NCBI RefSeq assembly: GCF_016807185.1
Contig: NZ_JAEVYN010000001.1
Span: 2,010,161-2,074,160 of the forward strand
Direction: 5' to 3'
Source: Leptolyngbya sp. Cla-17
GTDB lineage: Bacteria > Cyanobacteriota > Cyanobacteriia > Leptolyngbyales > Leptolyngbyaceae
DNA length: 64,000 bases
Positions 44,964 through 54,200 of the stretch are shown piece by piece. Below the pieces are notes generated by a model. It saw nothing but the letters and a program-made list of their open reading frames with translations. It was not told where the DNA came from and made no database searches. The stretch's first letter is position 1. Every line of letters starts with the position of its first letter. The translations under genes were made by a program, and so were the position numbers.

Positions 44964-45120
44964 TACGGGTGCCCCATGAAAAAAGGATGAATTTAGAGAA
45001 TCGGTTTGAACTTTAGAGTCCCAGCACAACGCTGAATTTTTAACTCTAATTTATTTATCCTCACGACTTATAGCTTACTTTTCTTCGACTACTGCACTCT
45101 CTTTAAACATCTATAAGACC

Positions 45121-45960
45121 ATGATGAAAATCGAGTTCACCAAGTACCACGGATTAGGAAACGATTTCATTCTGATTGATAATCGTATGTCCGATGAACC
45201 TCGCCTTACGCCAGAACAAGCCGCGATTCTCTGTGATCGCCACTTTGGCATTGGCGCAGATGGTGTGATTTTCGCGTTGCCGGGTCAAAATGGCACCGAT
45301 TACACCATGCGGATTTTCAACTGCGATGGTTCAGAGCCAGAAATGTGTGGCAACGGCATTCGCTGTCTGGCTCGCTTCATTGCTGATTTGGAAGGCATCA
45401 CCGAGCCGCGCTCCTATACTATTCATACTTTAGGCGGACTGATTACGCCAAAGTTGACAGCCGATGGCTTGATCACCGTAGACATGGGTGAACCGATCTT
45501 ATCGGCGGCAGAAATTCCGACGACCTTAGGGCAACCTACTGCACCTGTGGTGAGTCAACCTCTTGAAGCAGCCGGGAAAACCTGGGACGTAACCTGCGTC
45601 AACATGGGTAACCCTCACTGCATTACATTTGTGGACGATGTGGCAGCCGTTCCTTTAGAAACGATTGGTTCGCAGATTGAATGTCATCCTGTGTTTCCCA
45701 AAAAAATCAACGTGGAGTTCATTCAGGTAGTGCGATCGGACTATTTGAAGATGCGCGTCTGGGAAAGGGCAGCGGGAATTACGTTGGCCTGTGGAACCGG
45801 TGCCTGTGCGTCCCTTGTGGCAGCCGTACTAACCGATCGCAGCGATCGCCGTGCTACGGTTGAGCTTCCCGGCGGATGCCTGCTGATTGAGTGGTCAGCA
45901 ACGGATAATCACCTCTATATGACGGGACCCGCAGAACGAGTATTCACTGGCACAGTGTAA
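45121..45960 (+). CDS. dapF: diaminopimelate epimerase
   Basis: Converts LL- to meso-diaminopimelate for lysine and peptidoglycan. The 279-residue protein has KYHGLGNDFILID at the start and both catalytic cysteines: Cys76 in EMCGNGIRC and the second in ACGTGACAS. GNPHCITFV lies between the halves. Cofactor-independent racemase fold, normal length. It starts with two consecutive ATGs (45121 and 45124). Convergent with the flavoprotein gene, 19 bp apart. Confidence 0.97.
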   Translation: MMKIEFTKYHGLGNDFILIDNRMSDEPRLTPEQAAILCDRHFGIGADGVIFALPGQNGTDYTMRIFNCDGSEPEMCGNGIRCLARFIADLEGITEPRSYTIHTLGGLITPKLTADGLITVDMGEPILSAAEIPTTLGQPTAPVVSQPLEAAGKTWDVTCVNMGNPHCITFVDDVAAVPLETIGSQIECHPVFPKKINVEFIQVVRSDYLKMRVWERAAGITLACGTGACASLVAAVLTDRSDRRATVELPGGCLLIEWSATDNHLYMTGPAERVFTGTV

Positions 45961-45979
45961 TATCTCCGCATTAATTCGG

Positions 45980-47578
45980 CTACGCGATCGCACCACTGTT
46001 GTCGCCCAGCGCGATCTCAAATTTAGATAAGCGTGAGGCTTCAGATTGATCGGGCTTGCCATAAATGCGAGGCAGTTGCTTAGTTTGCTCAAGCACTTGG
46101 CGCACTTCTGTATTGGTAATGGTGGCAAGAGGACGATTGCTGAGTAGGGCGATCGCCGCTGCAATGCCTACACTTTGAGCTACTGCCACATTAAATTCCA
46201 CAATTCGCCCTGCCGAACAAGCATAGCCATCAAAGCCCGAAGCTGGACTGATGACTGCCAGATTGGGAACTGTTTTCACCAGCGCATGATGAAAGCCTAC
46301 GTTAAACAACGGCGACGTATGGAAACCAATATTGCTAATGCCTTTTGCCATTGCCTTAGCTCCCAAGCCATCAATCCCGCCGCGCACATCCAAATGATAG
46401 CCAAAGGTCGCCAATGCTTGATTGGCAGGTACCCCACCCCACAGCATGTCGGCTCCACTTAGCGGAGCAACGACATCGCTAATATTTCCAGCGTGGCGAA
46501 CGTAGAGTTCAGTCGCCGATCGCACCGTTGGAGTACCCCAACTTTTAAACCAGCCTGCCAACCGCTGCATTTCTTCCACCATCAGCGCGGTGGGTTTGGC
46601 TCCTGCCCGTGCTACCGCTTCTGCTTGGGAACCTGTGGTAAAAAACATCAGTGCATTCCAGGACAGTCTTCCTCCAGGCAAAATGGCGATGTTGCCTGGA
46701 TCAAGCGCAAAGCCGCTGCCTTTGAGGGATAGGGGCTTGCCGCGAAAGGCATGATAAGCCAAAGAGAGTGCCGAGCAGCGCATATCAATATGGTCTTGCC
46801 CTACATACATGGATCTAAAGTTGCCCGAAGCATCAACTAGATCTTTACGAAATTGCTCTGCTAGTTTGGCGTTGCCGCCTGCCGCGATCGCCAGCTGCTC
46901 CTGTCCAGTGCGATCGTTTAGGTTATAAAACCGTTTAATTAGCATCGATTCCACTTCTTTCAGCCGCGCGATCGTCAATCCTTCTGTTTCAAACACTAGC
47001 GTCACGGGCAACTCAGACTCTGGCAACCCAAACGTTTCAAATCCGCTCAGTTTCTTCACTCCAGCAAACTGAGCCAGTTCTGCATTCACCGTTGAGTCAA
47101 TAAACTGCCGTGCCAAGTAGGTTTCGCCTTTAGTTAGCTGAATTCCTGCGATCTGCGTTCCATTTCTTAGTACAGCTTTAATTTCCAAGCGGCTGATCAC
47201 ATCAACATCTGCCTCTCGCAGCATGGCACGCAGGGCAGCATCGGCTTTGGCTGGATCAAGCGCAATTTGTATTACCCCTGATCGCTGCAAAAACTCCTTA
47301 TATAACGCCGACGGATCACCAAACGTATCGAGTTTCAGCGATTGACGTATATCCAATGGCACTCGACTGCGATCGAGATAGGCAAGCCGCCCCCGCACTA
47401 AATGTCCACCAATGCCCTCTTGAGAATTGCCTTTAAACATGAGCAAGGTTCGTGGCTTCTTACCTGTGCGCCGCTGGTATTCTCTAGATGCCGCTACCAA
47501 TGCTAATACTCCGGGCACTTCATCGCCAAAACCAATGATGTCATAAGTGCGATTTGCAGCAAGTGTAGTAGAGGTCAT
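45980..47578 (-). CDS. FAD-dependent oxidoreductase
   Basis: A 532-residue flavoprotein of the FAD_oxidored type. It starts with a variant dinucleotide-binding loop YDIIGFGDEVPGVLAL in place of GxGxxG and has GIGGHLVRGRLAYLDRS shortly after, QFIDSTVNAELAQFAG in the middle and a C-terminal FAD-contact segment (GGIDGLGAKAMAKGISNIGFHT, then SPASGFDGYACSAGRIVEFNVAVAQSVG). ATG 47578 was chosen; the open frame runs 8 codons further. The substrate is unknown. Neighbours give no clue. Confidence 0.82.
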   Translation of the reverse strand: MTSTTLAANRTYDIIGFGDEVPGVLALVAASREYQRRTGKKPRTLLMFKGNSQEGIGGHLVRGRLAYLDRSRVPLDIRQSLKLDTFGDPSALYKEFLQRSGVIQIALDPAKADAALRAMLREADVDVISRLEIKAVLRNGTQIAGIQLTKGETYLARQFIDSTVNAELAQFAGVKKLSGFETFGLPESELPVTLVFETEGLTIARLKEVESMLIKRFYNLNDRTGQEQLAIAAGGNAKLAEQFRKDLVDASGNFRSMYVGQDHIDMRCSALSLAYHAFRGKPLSLKGSGFALDPGNIAILPGGRLSWNALMFFTTGSQAEAVARAGAKPTALMVEEMQRLAGWFKSWGTPTVRSATELYVRHAGNISDVVAPLSGADMLWGGVPANQALATFGYHLDVRGGIDGLGAKAMAKGISNIGFHTSPLFNVGFHHALVKTVPNLAVISPASGFDGYACSAGRIVEFNVAVAQSVGIAAAIALLSNRPLATITNTEVRQVLEQTKQLPRIYGKPDQSEASRLSKFEIALGDNSGAIA

Positions 47579-47660
47579 GGTGTTGATCAAAATAGATGAC
47601 AAAAAAGTAGATCTCTAAAAGAGATGAGAAAATATTCTCACTCTTTATTCACCTAAGTCG

Positions 47661-47834
47661 ATGGCTGAAACGAATATGCAGGTATGTGGGGTGTGTGGTG
47701 TCAAAATTATCAAAATGGTTGGGGGCGATCGCGTGTTGTTTTCTGTCGGTCCACCTGGTACCCGTGAGACGCTTTGGCAAAAAGTATGCAAACATGCTCA
47801 AAATTCGGGGTGTATCAATCGTCAGGATGGTTAG
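47661..47834 (+). CDS. 57-residue conserved four-cysteine protein (zinc-ribbon-like)
   Basis: A short gene, ATG 47661 to TAG 47832-47834. It reads MAETNMQVCGVCGVKIIKMV, then DRVLFSVGPPGTRETLWQKVC and a final Cys in SGCIN. Cysteines 9, 12, 43 and 51 give CxxC-x30-C-x7-C, which suits a small zinc site. From memory, similar small proteins with a CxVCG, FSVG and GCIN pattern are widespread in cyanobacteria, without function. No strong Shine-Dalgarno is visible. It is divergent from the flavoprotein gene. Confidence 0.7.
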   Translation: MAETNMQVCGVCGVKIIKMVGGDRVLFSVGPPGTRETLWQKVCKHAQNSGCINRQDG

Positions 47835-48050
47835 AGATCTAACGACCTAAAAATCCTGCACACTTTATACTAACTTTGGCAAGCATTTACGTAGAAGATT
47901 TACAGATTTAGTACTGGCATTGCCTGTAATTTTACGGTAGTCTTACGCCGAGCCTCCTGTTTCTTTCAAAATTCCCTGTAAGAAGAAGTATCAGGTTTTT
48001 ATTGAGATCTGATTTTAATTCAGTACCGTGGATTTACAGGAGAATCGGTT

Positions 48051-48578
48051 GTGTTGACCAGACGAACCAGCAAATTGTTACCTTGCGCCAGCCAAAGTAA
48101 CCTTGGGTTTACTTTGATTGAGTTACTGGTTGTCATTACAATCACTGGTATGCTTGCCGCGATCGCCCTTCCAACTTTTTTAAGTCGGGCAAATAGTGCA
48201 AAACAGGCAGAAGCTAAAACTTACATCGGTACGCTCAATCGTGCCCAGCAAGCCTATGCGATCGAATACTCGCGGTTTTCAGATAGCCCTGCTGCTTTAG
48301 GACTACATATTCGCGATCACAAAAACTATAAATATGAAATTAAAGTAGACGGCAATGGCAGCCCTTATGCCGTTCACTATGCTGATTCGCAAGCGGCAAA
48401 GCTACCTGCCTATGTGGGTATGACCGCTTTCATCCAAGGTAGTGATGGTACTCCAGCTTTAAACACTGTTCTCTGTAAAGCAGATCTTCCTCAAGAAGGT
48501 CGGGCCACTGCTCCAATCTATAATTTAGCCTCTGTAGAATGCGCCCCTGGGACGCAGGATGCAGCAAAAAGTAGATGA
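48051..48578 (+). CDS. type IV pilin-like protein
   Basis: A 175-residue prepilin. Prepilin peptidase would cut before the Phe of GFTLIELLVVITITGMLAAIALP, leaving a conserved Glu at position 5 of the mature protein. KQAEAKTYIGTLNRAQQAYAIEY after the helix is the usual cyanobacterial PilA-type pattern. Two Cys near the C-terminus (in VLCKADL and VECAPG) can form the D-region disulfide. The start is GTG 48051 with AGGAG 7 nt upstream. Whether it is the major pilin or a minor pilin cannot be decided here. Confidence 0.92.
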   Translation: MLTRRTSKLLPCASQSNLGFTLIELLVVITITGMLAAIALPTFLSRANSAKQAEAKTYIGTLNRAQQAYAIEYSRFSDSPAALGLHIRDHKNYKYEIKVDGNGSPYAVHYADSQAAKLPAYVGMTAFIQGSDGTPALNTVLCKADLPQEGRATAPIYNLASVECAPGTQDAAKSR

Positions 48579-48586
48579 GTAGACAT

Positions 48587-48612
48587 AAAAAAGCCCATCT
48601 CAAAGATGGGCT
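48587..48612 (-). terminator. rho-independent terminator after psaK
   Basis: AGCCCATCT (48592-48600) and AGATGGGCT (48604-48612) form a perfect 9-bp stem with a 3-nt loop. On the minus strand it is followed by a run of six T, so it ends psaK transcripts. In the plus direction it lacks a T run but could still slow polymerase after the pilin gene. Confidence 0.88.
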
Positions 48613-48641
48613 GTAAAGCTTAAAGATAGAGTCTTAAAACG

Positions 48642-48914
48642 TTATAGAATACCTGCGTTAGTCAAGCCTAAAATGGCACCTGCACCCAAGATGTGACCAA
48701 AACTGGCTGTTGCCAAGAGTTCGGGTAATCCAAATTCACCCCCAAATGGATCGGGAAATTGAATTGGCAGTTTGGGACCTACACCTTTGCGACTGATGGC
48801 ATAACGCCCGATCGCGATCGCAAACAGATTGCAAAGTAGCATTGTAATCCCAACCCCGATAGACCAATCGGTTGAGCGAGCCTGCACAGCAGCTAACAAT
48901 GGCATATAAAACAT
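48642..48914 (-). CDS. psaK: photosystem I reaction centre subunit PsaK
   Basis: A 90-residue peripheral photosystem I subunit with two membrane helices (near residues 18-40 and 66-88) connected by a loop rich in Pro and Gly (KGVGPKLPIQFPDPFGGEFGLPELLATASFGHILGAG). The GLPELLATASFGH motif is characteristic. It binds antenna chlorophyll and is a docking point in state transitions. The start at 48914 has GGAG 9 nt upstream; an internal ATG three codons later is less well placed. Divergent from trpF, convergent with the pilin gene. Confidence 0.93.
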   Translation of the reverse strand: MFYMPLLAAVQARSTDWSIGVGITMLLCNLFAIAIGRYAISRKGVGPKLPIQFPDPFGGEFGLPELLATASFGHILGAGAILGLTNAGIL

Positions 48915-48963
48915 GCTTTCATCTCCAAAAACAACAGCTAAGCGCAGTATTGAAATTAGAAGA

Positions 48964-48969
48964 ATTATA
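48964..48969 (-). promoter_or_regulatory. candidate -10 box of psaK
   Basis: TATAAT on the minus strand lies 50 nt upstream of the psaK start in an AT-rich gap. No well spaced -35 was found, so this is a weak call. Confidence 0.35.
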
Positions 48970-49093
48970 AGAATCTATGGAAGAGCAAATTGCAAAGTGG
49001 GTTTATTTGTTTAAATCAATTAATGAATAAATTTATGTTTTGATACAAAGGAAAAGCAATAATAAACACGCGTAAATAAAAGCATTTTAAGAA

Positions 49094-49813
49094 ATGTTGA
49101 GTAATTTCTCTAAAGATCGAAAAGCAAACTTACGAGTCAAAATTTGTGGGATTACTCAGCCGGAACAAGGACGCGCGATCGCCGAATTGGGTGCCACGGC
49201 CTTAGGCTTTATTTGTGCGCCAACCTCTCCTCGCTATGTCACTGCCCAACAAATTGCAGATGTTGTGTTAAGCCTGCCCATAAATTTGGAGACTGGTAAA
49301 CCCTGCTGCGATCGAATTGGGGTGTTCGTCAATGCTGATCTGGAGTTAATTTGCCAAGTGGTTGCGCTTGGGCACTTAAATGGAGTGCAGCTTCATGGAG
49401 ACGAAACCCCGGAACTCTGCGATCGTCTTCGTCAGGCCCTTCCAGGGGTTGAATTGATCAAGGCACTCCGCATTCAATCTATGGCAGCCTTAGAAGCCAC
49501 ACAGCTTTATCAAAATTCTGTCAATACGCTACTTTTAGATGCTTACCATCCAACACTTGCAGGCGGCACAGGTAAAACGTTGGATTGGTCGGCATTACAA
49601 CAATTTCGCCCTACCATTCCCTGGTTTTTGGCAGGCGGTTTGAGTCCAGATAATATTTTAGAAGCTCTAGCTTACTTGAATCCTAACGGCATTGATCTCT
49701 CTAGCGGTGTTGAAATAAGCCCTGGCAACAAGAATCTAAATCAGGTGGCTCAACTGCTGAATGCCCTACAGCCAACGCTTAATGTTTCACAGCGCGATTA
49801 TCAAACCACATAA
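49094..49813 (+). CDS. trpF: phosphoribosylanthranilate isomerase
   Basis: Amadori isomerase of tryptophan synthesis, a TIM barrel of 239 residues. VKICGITQPEQG carries the catalytic Cys, GVFVN follows, then VQLHGDE, LLLDAYHPTLAGGTGKTLDWSAL with the catalytic Asp, WFLAGGLSPDNI, and GIDLSSGVEISPGNKN at the phosphate site. Single gene, divergent from psaK. Confidence 0.96.
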   Translation: MLSNFSKDRKANLRVKICGITQPEQGRAIAELGATALGFICAPTSPRYVTAQQIADVVLSLPINLETGKPCCDRIGVFVNADLELICQVVALGHLNGVQLHGDETPELCDRLRQALPGVELIKALRIQSMAALEATQLYQNSVNTLLLDAYHPTLAGGTGKTLDWSALQQFRPTIPWFLAGGLSPDNILEALAYLNPNGIDLSSGVEISPGNKNLNQVAQLLNALQPTLNVSQRDYQTT

Positions 49814-50040
49814 ACTAGTAGAAGCTGTGTCGCAGCTATTGGAATTGGGACTGGCCACAGAACAGCTCCCGATCGCGCTCAGCATTGAGCTTGGCTCAGT
49901 GCAACAAACCTTTCAATCCTCAAAAGCATCCCATTGAAGTCTTACTGAATTGCATTAAACTCATCAACTTTTTGAGTAACGGCTACAGGCAGGAGTTTTA
50001 GACTAAACTAGATGGTCAAATAAAGACTTTAGATGCGCTT

Positions 50041-50493
50041 ATGCGATCGCCTGCAACATCTACGTTTACTCAACGGTTAACCACTAAATCGGATGCGCCA
50101 GTTTCTCTAACCCTACCTCTAACGGCAGAAGACCGCACGCGATCGCGTCACCATTTTGAAACATCTGATGGGCAAGTGGTTTATCTACAGCTACCTAGAG
50201 GCACCATATTACGAGATGGCGATTTATTGCAATCTGATGATGGAGCGATCGCTCGGGTGCTTGCCAAACCCGAACCTGTGCTTACGGTTACTGCTCAAAC
50301 TCCGCTTTATCTATTGCAAGCGGCATACCATCTTGGCAACCGCCATGTTTCCCTTGAAATCGCTTCCACTTACCTCCGTCTTTCTCCCGATCCGGTTCTA
50401 CACAACCTTTTGATTCATCGGGGTTTACACATCACTGAAGAAATCCAACCCTTCCAGCCCGAAAGCGGAGCCTATGGACAGCATCAACACTAG
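50041..50493 (+). CDS. ureE: urease accessory protein UreE
   Basis: Nickel chaperone that helps load the urease active site. The 150-residue protein has the N-terminal peptide-binding-like domain (SRHHFETSDGQVVYLQLPRG) and the metal-binding domain with AAYHLGNRHVSLEI. It ends in a short histidine tail (YGQHQH), less rich than in Klebsiella. It lies 21 bp before ureF, so the two are a unit. No ureG, ureD or urease subunits are in the window. Confidence 0.93.
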   Translation: MRSPATSTFTQRLTTKSDAPVSLTLPLTAEDRTRSRHHFETSDGQVVYLQLPRGTILRDGDLLQSDDGAIARVLAKPEPVLTVTAQTPLYLLQAAYHLGNRHVSLEIASTYLRLSPDPVLHNLLIHRGLHITEEIQPFQPESGAYGQHQH

Positions 50494-50514
50494 AAACCCG
50501 ACTCCTAACCTACG

Positions 50515-51192
50515 ATGAACAGTGATTCTCTGCTCCATCTTTTGCAGCTTGCCAGCCCAGCACTTCCGGTCGGAGCATATAGTTACTCCGAAGGATTGGA
50601 GGCGTTGGTGGAGTTAGGCAAGGTAACTAGTCAAGAGACGTTGGCACAGTGGTTGAGTCAGGAGTTGCGCTGGGGGGCGGTGCGCTTAGAAGCGGCCGTG
50701 ATGATGCGAAGCTGTGAAAGAGCGCGTAGCCAAGATTTTGATGCGGTGATCAAGTGGAATTGCTGGCTGACAGCGGCACGAGAAACGGAGGAGTTAAGAC
50801 AGCAGAGTTTACAAATGGGGCGATCGCTACTAAAGCTCCTGTTAGATTTACATCCTGAACTGATCAATGGTTATGAACCTTTGCAAAAAGAGGGCTGTAA
50901 TTTTGCGATCGCCTATGCGATCGCGGCAGCGTATTACCAAATCGATATACAAGCTGCTCTGCTTGCCTACCTTTATAGCTGGATCGCTAACTTAGTCAGT
51001 GCCGGAGTAAAACTGATTCCCTTAGGGCAAACAGCAGGACAACGTCTGCTGCTCACCATGCAGCCAGCTTTAGAGCGCGCTGCTGAAGCTATTTTCATGC
51101 TGCAAACGGATGATCTATGTAGCTGTAGTTGGGGGCTGTCTTTAGCAAGCATGGCTCATGAACGCCAATATAGTCGATTGTTCCGCAGTTAA
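50515..51192 (+). CDS. ureF: urease accessory protein UreF
   Basis: All-helical scaffold of the UreDFG activation complex, 225 residues. LLQLASPALPVGAYSYSEGLEALVELG is the family start, then TAARETEELRQQSLQMGRSLLKLL and VSAGVKLIPLGQTAGQRLL. It follows ureE at 21 bp. ureG usually comes next in other organisms, but here a response regulator follows after 143 bp. Confidence 0.93.
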   Translation: MNSDSLLHLLQLASPALPVGAYSYSEGLEALVELGKVTSQETLAQWLSQELRWGAVRLEAAVMMRSCERARSQDFDAVIKWNCWLTAARETEELRQQSLQMGRSLLKLLLDLHPELINGYEPLQKEGCNFAIAYAIAAAYYQIDIQAALLAYLYSWIANLVSAGVKLIPLGQTAGQRLLLTMQPALERAAEAIFMLQTDDLCSCSWGLSLASMAHERQYSRLFRS

Positions 51193-51335
51193 ATATGAAG
51201 CAGATGCCAATCAATAGTGAGTGTTTCCTATCTTAAAAGTTGGCAAATTCCAGCTGCAATTGTGATCAGCAGGGTTGCCATACTGTTAGAACTGCGTGAC
51301 ATACTTTAAAAGCTAGCCTGCTGCTCACTCTATCC

Positions 51336-51998
51336 ATGCCATTAACAATTTTGATTGCTGATGATGACTTAGGAACACGCCTATCGATTGGCGACTACTT
51401 TGAGACAGTGGGATATTCGGTTCTTCGCGCTGAAAATGGACAGGAAGCATTAAAAATGGTTGAAAAATTTCAGCCTCATTTAATTGTGACCGATGTGATG
51501 ATGCCGCAAATGGATGGGTATGAGTTCATTCGCCAAGTTCGTCAGCAGCCTGTCTTTCGGTTGCTTCCTGTTGTGTTTTTGACGGCTCGAACTGAAACTC
51601 ATGAACGCATCCGTGGCTATCAATTAGGATGCGATGTTTATTTGCCTAAGCCGTTTGAACTGCAAGAACTGGGCGCAGTTGTGCGGCACCTGTTGGAGCG
51701 CCTCCAAATGATTGAAATGGAGTGGCGATCGCGATCGCCACTCCCTAATTCTGCTGATCATGCAGCGCTGAAAAATACTAATCTGGCGGCTCTCGCTGCG
51801 ATCAAAGTAAAGTTCACGAAGCGGGAACAAGAAGTAGTGATGCTGTTATCTGACGGGCTTTCCAATGCACAGATTGGCGATCGCCTGCATCTTAGCCCAC
51901 GCACCGTTGAAAAATATGTCAGCAGCTTACTCGACAAAACAGATACTAGCAATCGCGCTGAGCTAATGCGTTTTGCAATCGATCATCACTTGGTATAA
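51336..51998 (+). CDS. response regulator Rre1/Ycf29-like
   Basis: A 220-residue NarL-type regulator. The receiver has phosphoacceptor Asp53 in LIVTDVMMPQMDGYEF, and Lys in LPKPFELQELG. The C-terminal HTH is KREQEVVMLLSDGLSNAQIGDRLHLSPRTVEKYVSSLL. The wording MPLTILIADDDLGTRLSIGDYFE and RLLPVVFLTAR resembles cyanobacterial Rre1, known as Ycf29 in red-algal plastids, which works with Hik2 in stress and redox responses. No kinase gene is adjacent, which fits Rre1. The ortholog call is from memory. Confidence 0.85.
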   Translation: MPLTILIADDDLGTRLSIGDYFETVGYSVLRAENGQEALKMVEKFQPHLIVTDVMMPQMDGYEFIRQVRQQPVFRLLPVVFLTARTETHERIRGYQLGCDVYLPKPFELQELGAVVRHLLERLQMIEMEWRSRSPLPNSADHAALKNTNLAALAAIKVKFTKREQEVVMLLSDGLSNAQIGDRLHLSPRTVEKYVSSLLDKTDTSNRAELMRFAIDHHLV

Positions 51999-52001
51999 AA
52001 A

Positions 52002-52022
52002 GAGCGGAGTGCCCTCTACTCC
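52002..52022 (-). terminator. candidate terminator after the phosphatase gene
   Basis: On the minus strand GGAGT pairs with ACTCC across AGAGGGC, followed by GCTCTTTTT. It starts directly after the stop of the phosphatase gene. The stem is short. Confidence 0.5.
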
Positions 52023-52023
52023 A

Positions 52024-52506
52024 TTAAGTCTTGGCTAGCTGTTGCTTCACATGATCGAGTAGCCCTAAGCAAGCATCTTGCAACAGCTCAATCACCTGGT
52101 TAAAGCCATCTGTCCCACCATAATAGGGGTCGGGAACTTCTTTAAGGGTGTGATGAGTGCAAAAATCGCACATTAATCGAACTTTTTTCCGGTATTTGCC
52201 AGTGAGGTCCAGCGCACAAATATTGGCATAGTTCTCTCGGTCCATTGCCAAAATTAGGTCAAATGCGTCAAAGTCTGCTTTGGTAAACTGCCGAGCGCGT
52301 CCTTTCATGGCAATGCCTTGTTGAGTGGCGGCCAAGGTCATTCGCTGATCGGGTGAAGCACCGATATGATAGCTAGAAGTTCCTGCCGAATCACAAATGA
52401 TCTGCCCAATTAAGTTGTTTTGCTCAACTAAATGATTCATGATGTTCTCCGCCGCAGGAGAACGACAAATATTTCCTAAGCAGACAAACAAAAGTTTGTA
52501 GGACAT
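52024..52506 (-). CDS. low-molecular-weight protein-tyrosine phosphatase
   Basis: A 160-residue phosphatase. The P-loop is Cys9-LGNIC-Arg15-Ser in LLFVCLGNICRSPAAE, and the general acid is the Asp in VPDPYYGG near the C-terminus. Bacterial relatives dephosphorylate tyrosine kinases of the Wzc class in exopolysaccharide production, or proteins in stress responses. ATG 52506 begins the conserved strand MSYKLLFVCLG; a longer frame to 52533 is less likely. No tyrosine kinase gene is nearby. Confidence 0.93.
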   Translation of the reverse strand: MSYKLLFVCLGNICRSPAAENIMNHLVEQNNLIGQIICDSAGTSSYHIGASPDQRMTLAATQQGIAMKGRARQFTKADFDAFDLILAMDRENYANICALDLTGKYRKKVRLMCDFCTHHTLKEVPDPYYGGTDGFNQVIELLQDACLGLLDHVKQQLAKT

Positions 52507-52630
52507 AAAGTAAGGTGAATTGAATATAAACAAGACAAAACCGGGATGATTTTAATTTTTCCCGGTTTCAAACGAACCTCGTTGAATTGGCGATCGCGCT
52601 CCCACAAAACCTTTTCAGGCAAGATCAAAG

Positions 52631-52975
52631 TTACATACCCGGTAGATTCAATCCACCCGTCAGTTCTTCCATCTTCTCACGCATCATCTCAGTAGACTTT
52701 CTGTAAGCATCCTTCATGGCAGCAGTGACTAAATCGGAAACAACATCTGCTCCTTCGCTAAGAACATCTGGTGAGATCACAACGCGAATGGGTTCCTGAT
52801 TTCCACTCAAAACCACTTTCACAAGACCACCCTGTGCTTCACCTTCAATCTCCATTTCCTCAAGTTCTTCTTGAAGCTTCTTAGCTCCTTCTTGAACTTG
52901 CTGAGCTTTTTTGAAAGCCTCGGCTAGCTCTTTCATTTTGCCTAATCCGAAGCCAAATCCTTGTCCTTGTGACAT
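52631..52975 (-). CDS. YbaB/EbfC family nucleoid-associated protein
   Basis: A 114-residue DNA-binding protein of the YbaB fold. A short Gly-rich start (GQGFGFGLGKMKELAEAFKKAQQVQ) leads into a helical arm, then GLVKVVLSGNQEPIRVVISPDVL and the C-terminal MREKMEELTGGLNLPGM. It forms tweezer-like dimers on DNA. It lies 141 bp downstream of murB on the same strand, so it may share its transcript. The usual dnaX-ybaB-recR context is absent. Confidence 0.93.
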   Translation of the reverse strand: MSQGQGFGFGLGKMKELAEAFKKAQQVQEGAKKLQEELEEMEIEGEAQGGLVKVVLSGNQEPIRVVISPDVLSEGADVVSDLVTAAMKDAYRKSTEMMREKMEELTGGLNLPGM

Positions 52976-53116
52976 AACGCTTTAATGAAGTAGGTGTTCA
53001 AAACAAACAGCAGTTTTATTATGGCACTGCTGTACCAAGCTGGTTTACTTTCTCTAACCTTTTGTGAAAAATCTGTCGGATGGTTTAGTAGAGCCTCACT
53101 CTTACTCTGGATTTGA

Positions 53117-54100
53117 CTAAAATTCACCCAAAACTTGAACCTCTGGTTCTAACCAGACGTTCCATTGATGATTCACTGCCTGCTGAGCATAGCGAATCAG
53201 TTGAAAAATATCGTTTGCGTTAGCACCGCCACAGTTGAGGATAAAGTTTGCATGGCGCTGAGCAATTTGAGCACCACCAATTTGATACCCCTTGAGTCCT
53301 AATTGCTCAATCAACCAGCCTGCTTTGTACTGACCAGGGTTACGGAAAACACTGCCGCAGCTTGGCAAATGATAGGGCTGGGTAGCGCGGCGTTGGTTTA
53401 AGTGAATAGAAGTTTCAGCGCTTACTTGAGCAGGATCAGCACCAGGCTTTAGCTGAAAGGTTGCTTGAGTCACCAGCCAGTTTTTGCTCTGTAAAGTTGA
53501 TGTGCGGTAAGCATAGCCTAACTCTTTGGGTGTAAAGATGCGCGTTGTGCCATCGGGTAATAGAACATGGGCATTAAGCAGTGAGTCAGCGGTGCAGCCT
53601 CCATGGGCACCTGCATTCATCACGACGGCTCCCCCTACGGTTCCAGGAATACCCACTGCCCATTCCATCCCTTGCCATCCCTGCCCGGCAACTTGCCAAG
53701 CCAGTCGCGGTAAAGGTGCGCCCGCCCCAACCGTTACCTGTCCTGTGGCAGAGTCAAATTGAATTTGACGGAGGCGGCGAGTGCCAACCACAAGTCCTGA
53801 TAGACCGCGATCGCTAATTAGCAGATTAGAGCCTGCCCCTAAAAAAGTTATGGGCAATCCCTCGGTTCGTGCCCATTCAAAACTAGCCTGTAATTCTTCA
53901 TAAGTCCGAGGAGTCACATACCATTCTGCGGGGCCACCGACGCGGAATGAAGTGAGCGTTGCCAAGGGAATATAAGCTTTGATCAGACAATCCGTTTCAG
54001 GCAACCGAATTTGGTGAGCAGATGGTTTCAACGGGTATTGAGGAGTGAGGGTTAAACTCTTCGCCCCAATTAACTTAGGAGGATCGTAAGAAATAGTCAT
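53117..54100 (-). CDS. murB: UDP-N-acetylenolpyruvoylglucosamine reductase
   Basis: FAD enzyme making UDP-N-acetylmuramic acid with NADPH, 327 residues. The FAD domain shows TSFRVGGPAEWYVTPRT and ITFLGAGSNLLISDRGLSG. GMEWAVGIPGTVGGAVVMNAGAHGG and PSCGSVFRNP (with the catalytic Ser) follow; this is the type II layout. A ~35-residue N-terminal extension precedes the domain. It lies 100 bp downstream of murC, the usual cyanobacterial order. Confidence 0.96.
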   Translation of the reverse strand: MTISYDPPKLIGAKSLTLTPQYPLKPSAHQIRLPETDCLIKAYIPLATLTSFRVGGPAEWYVTPRTYEELQASFEWARTEGLPITFLGAGSNLLISDRGLSGLVVGTRRLRQIQFDSATGQVTVGAGAPLPRLAWQVAGQGWQGMEWAVGIPGTVGGAVVMNAGAHGGCTADSLLNAHVLLPDGTTRIFTPKELGYAYRTSTLQSKNWLVTQATFQLKPGADPAQVSAETSIHLNQRRATQPYHLPSCGSVFRNPGQYKAGWLIEQLGLKGYQIGGAQIAQRHANFILNCGGANANDIFQLIRYAQQAVNHQWNVWLEPEVQVLGEF

Positions 54101-54200
54101 GACTAATTAAAATGGATACCCTACACCAGAAACTTATGAATTTTTGATGGCAACATTTCAAGCTACCCGATGCCCTGAAAGTTGAACTGCCGATGCAGTC

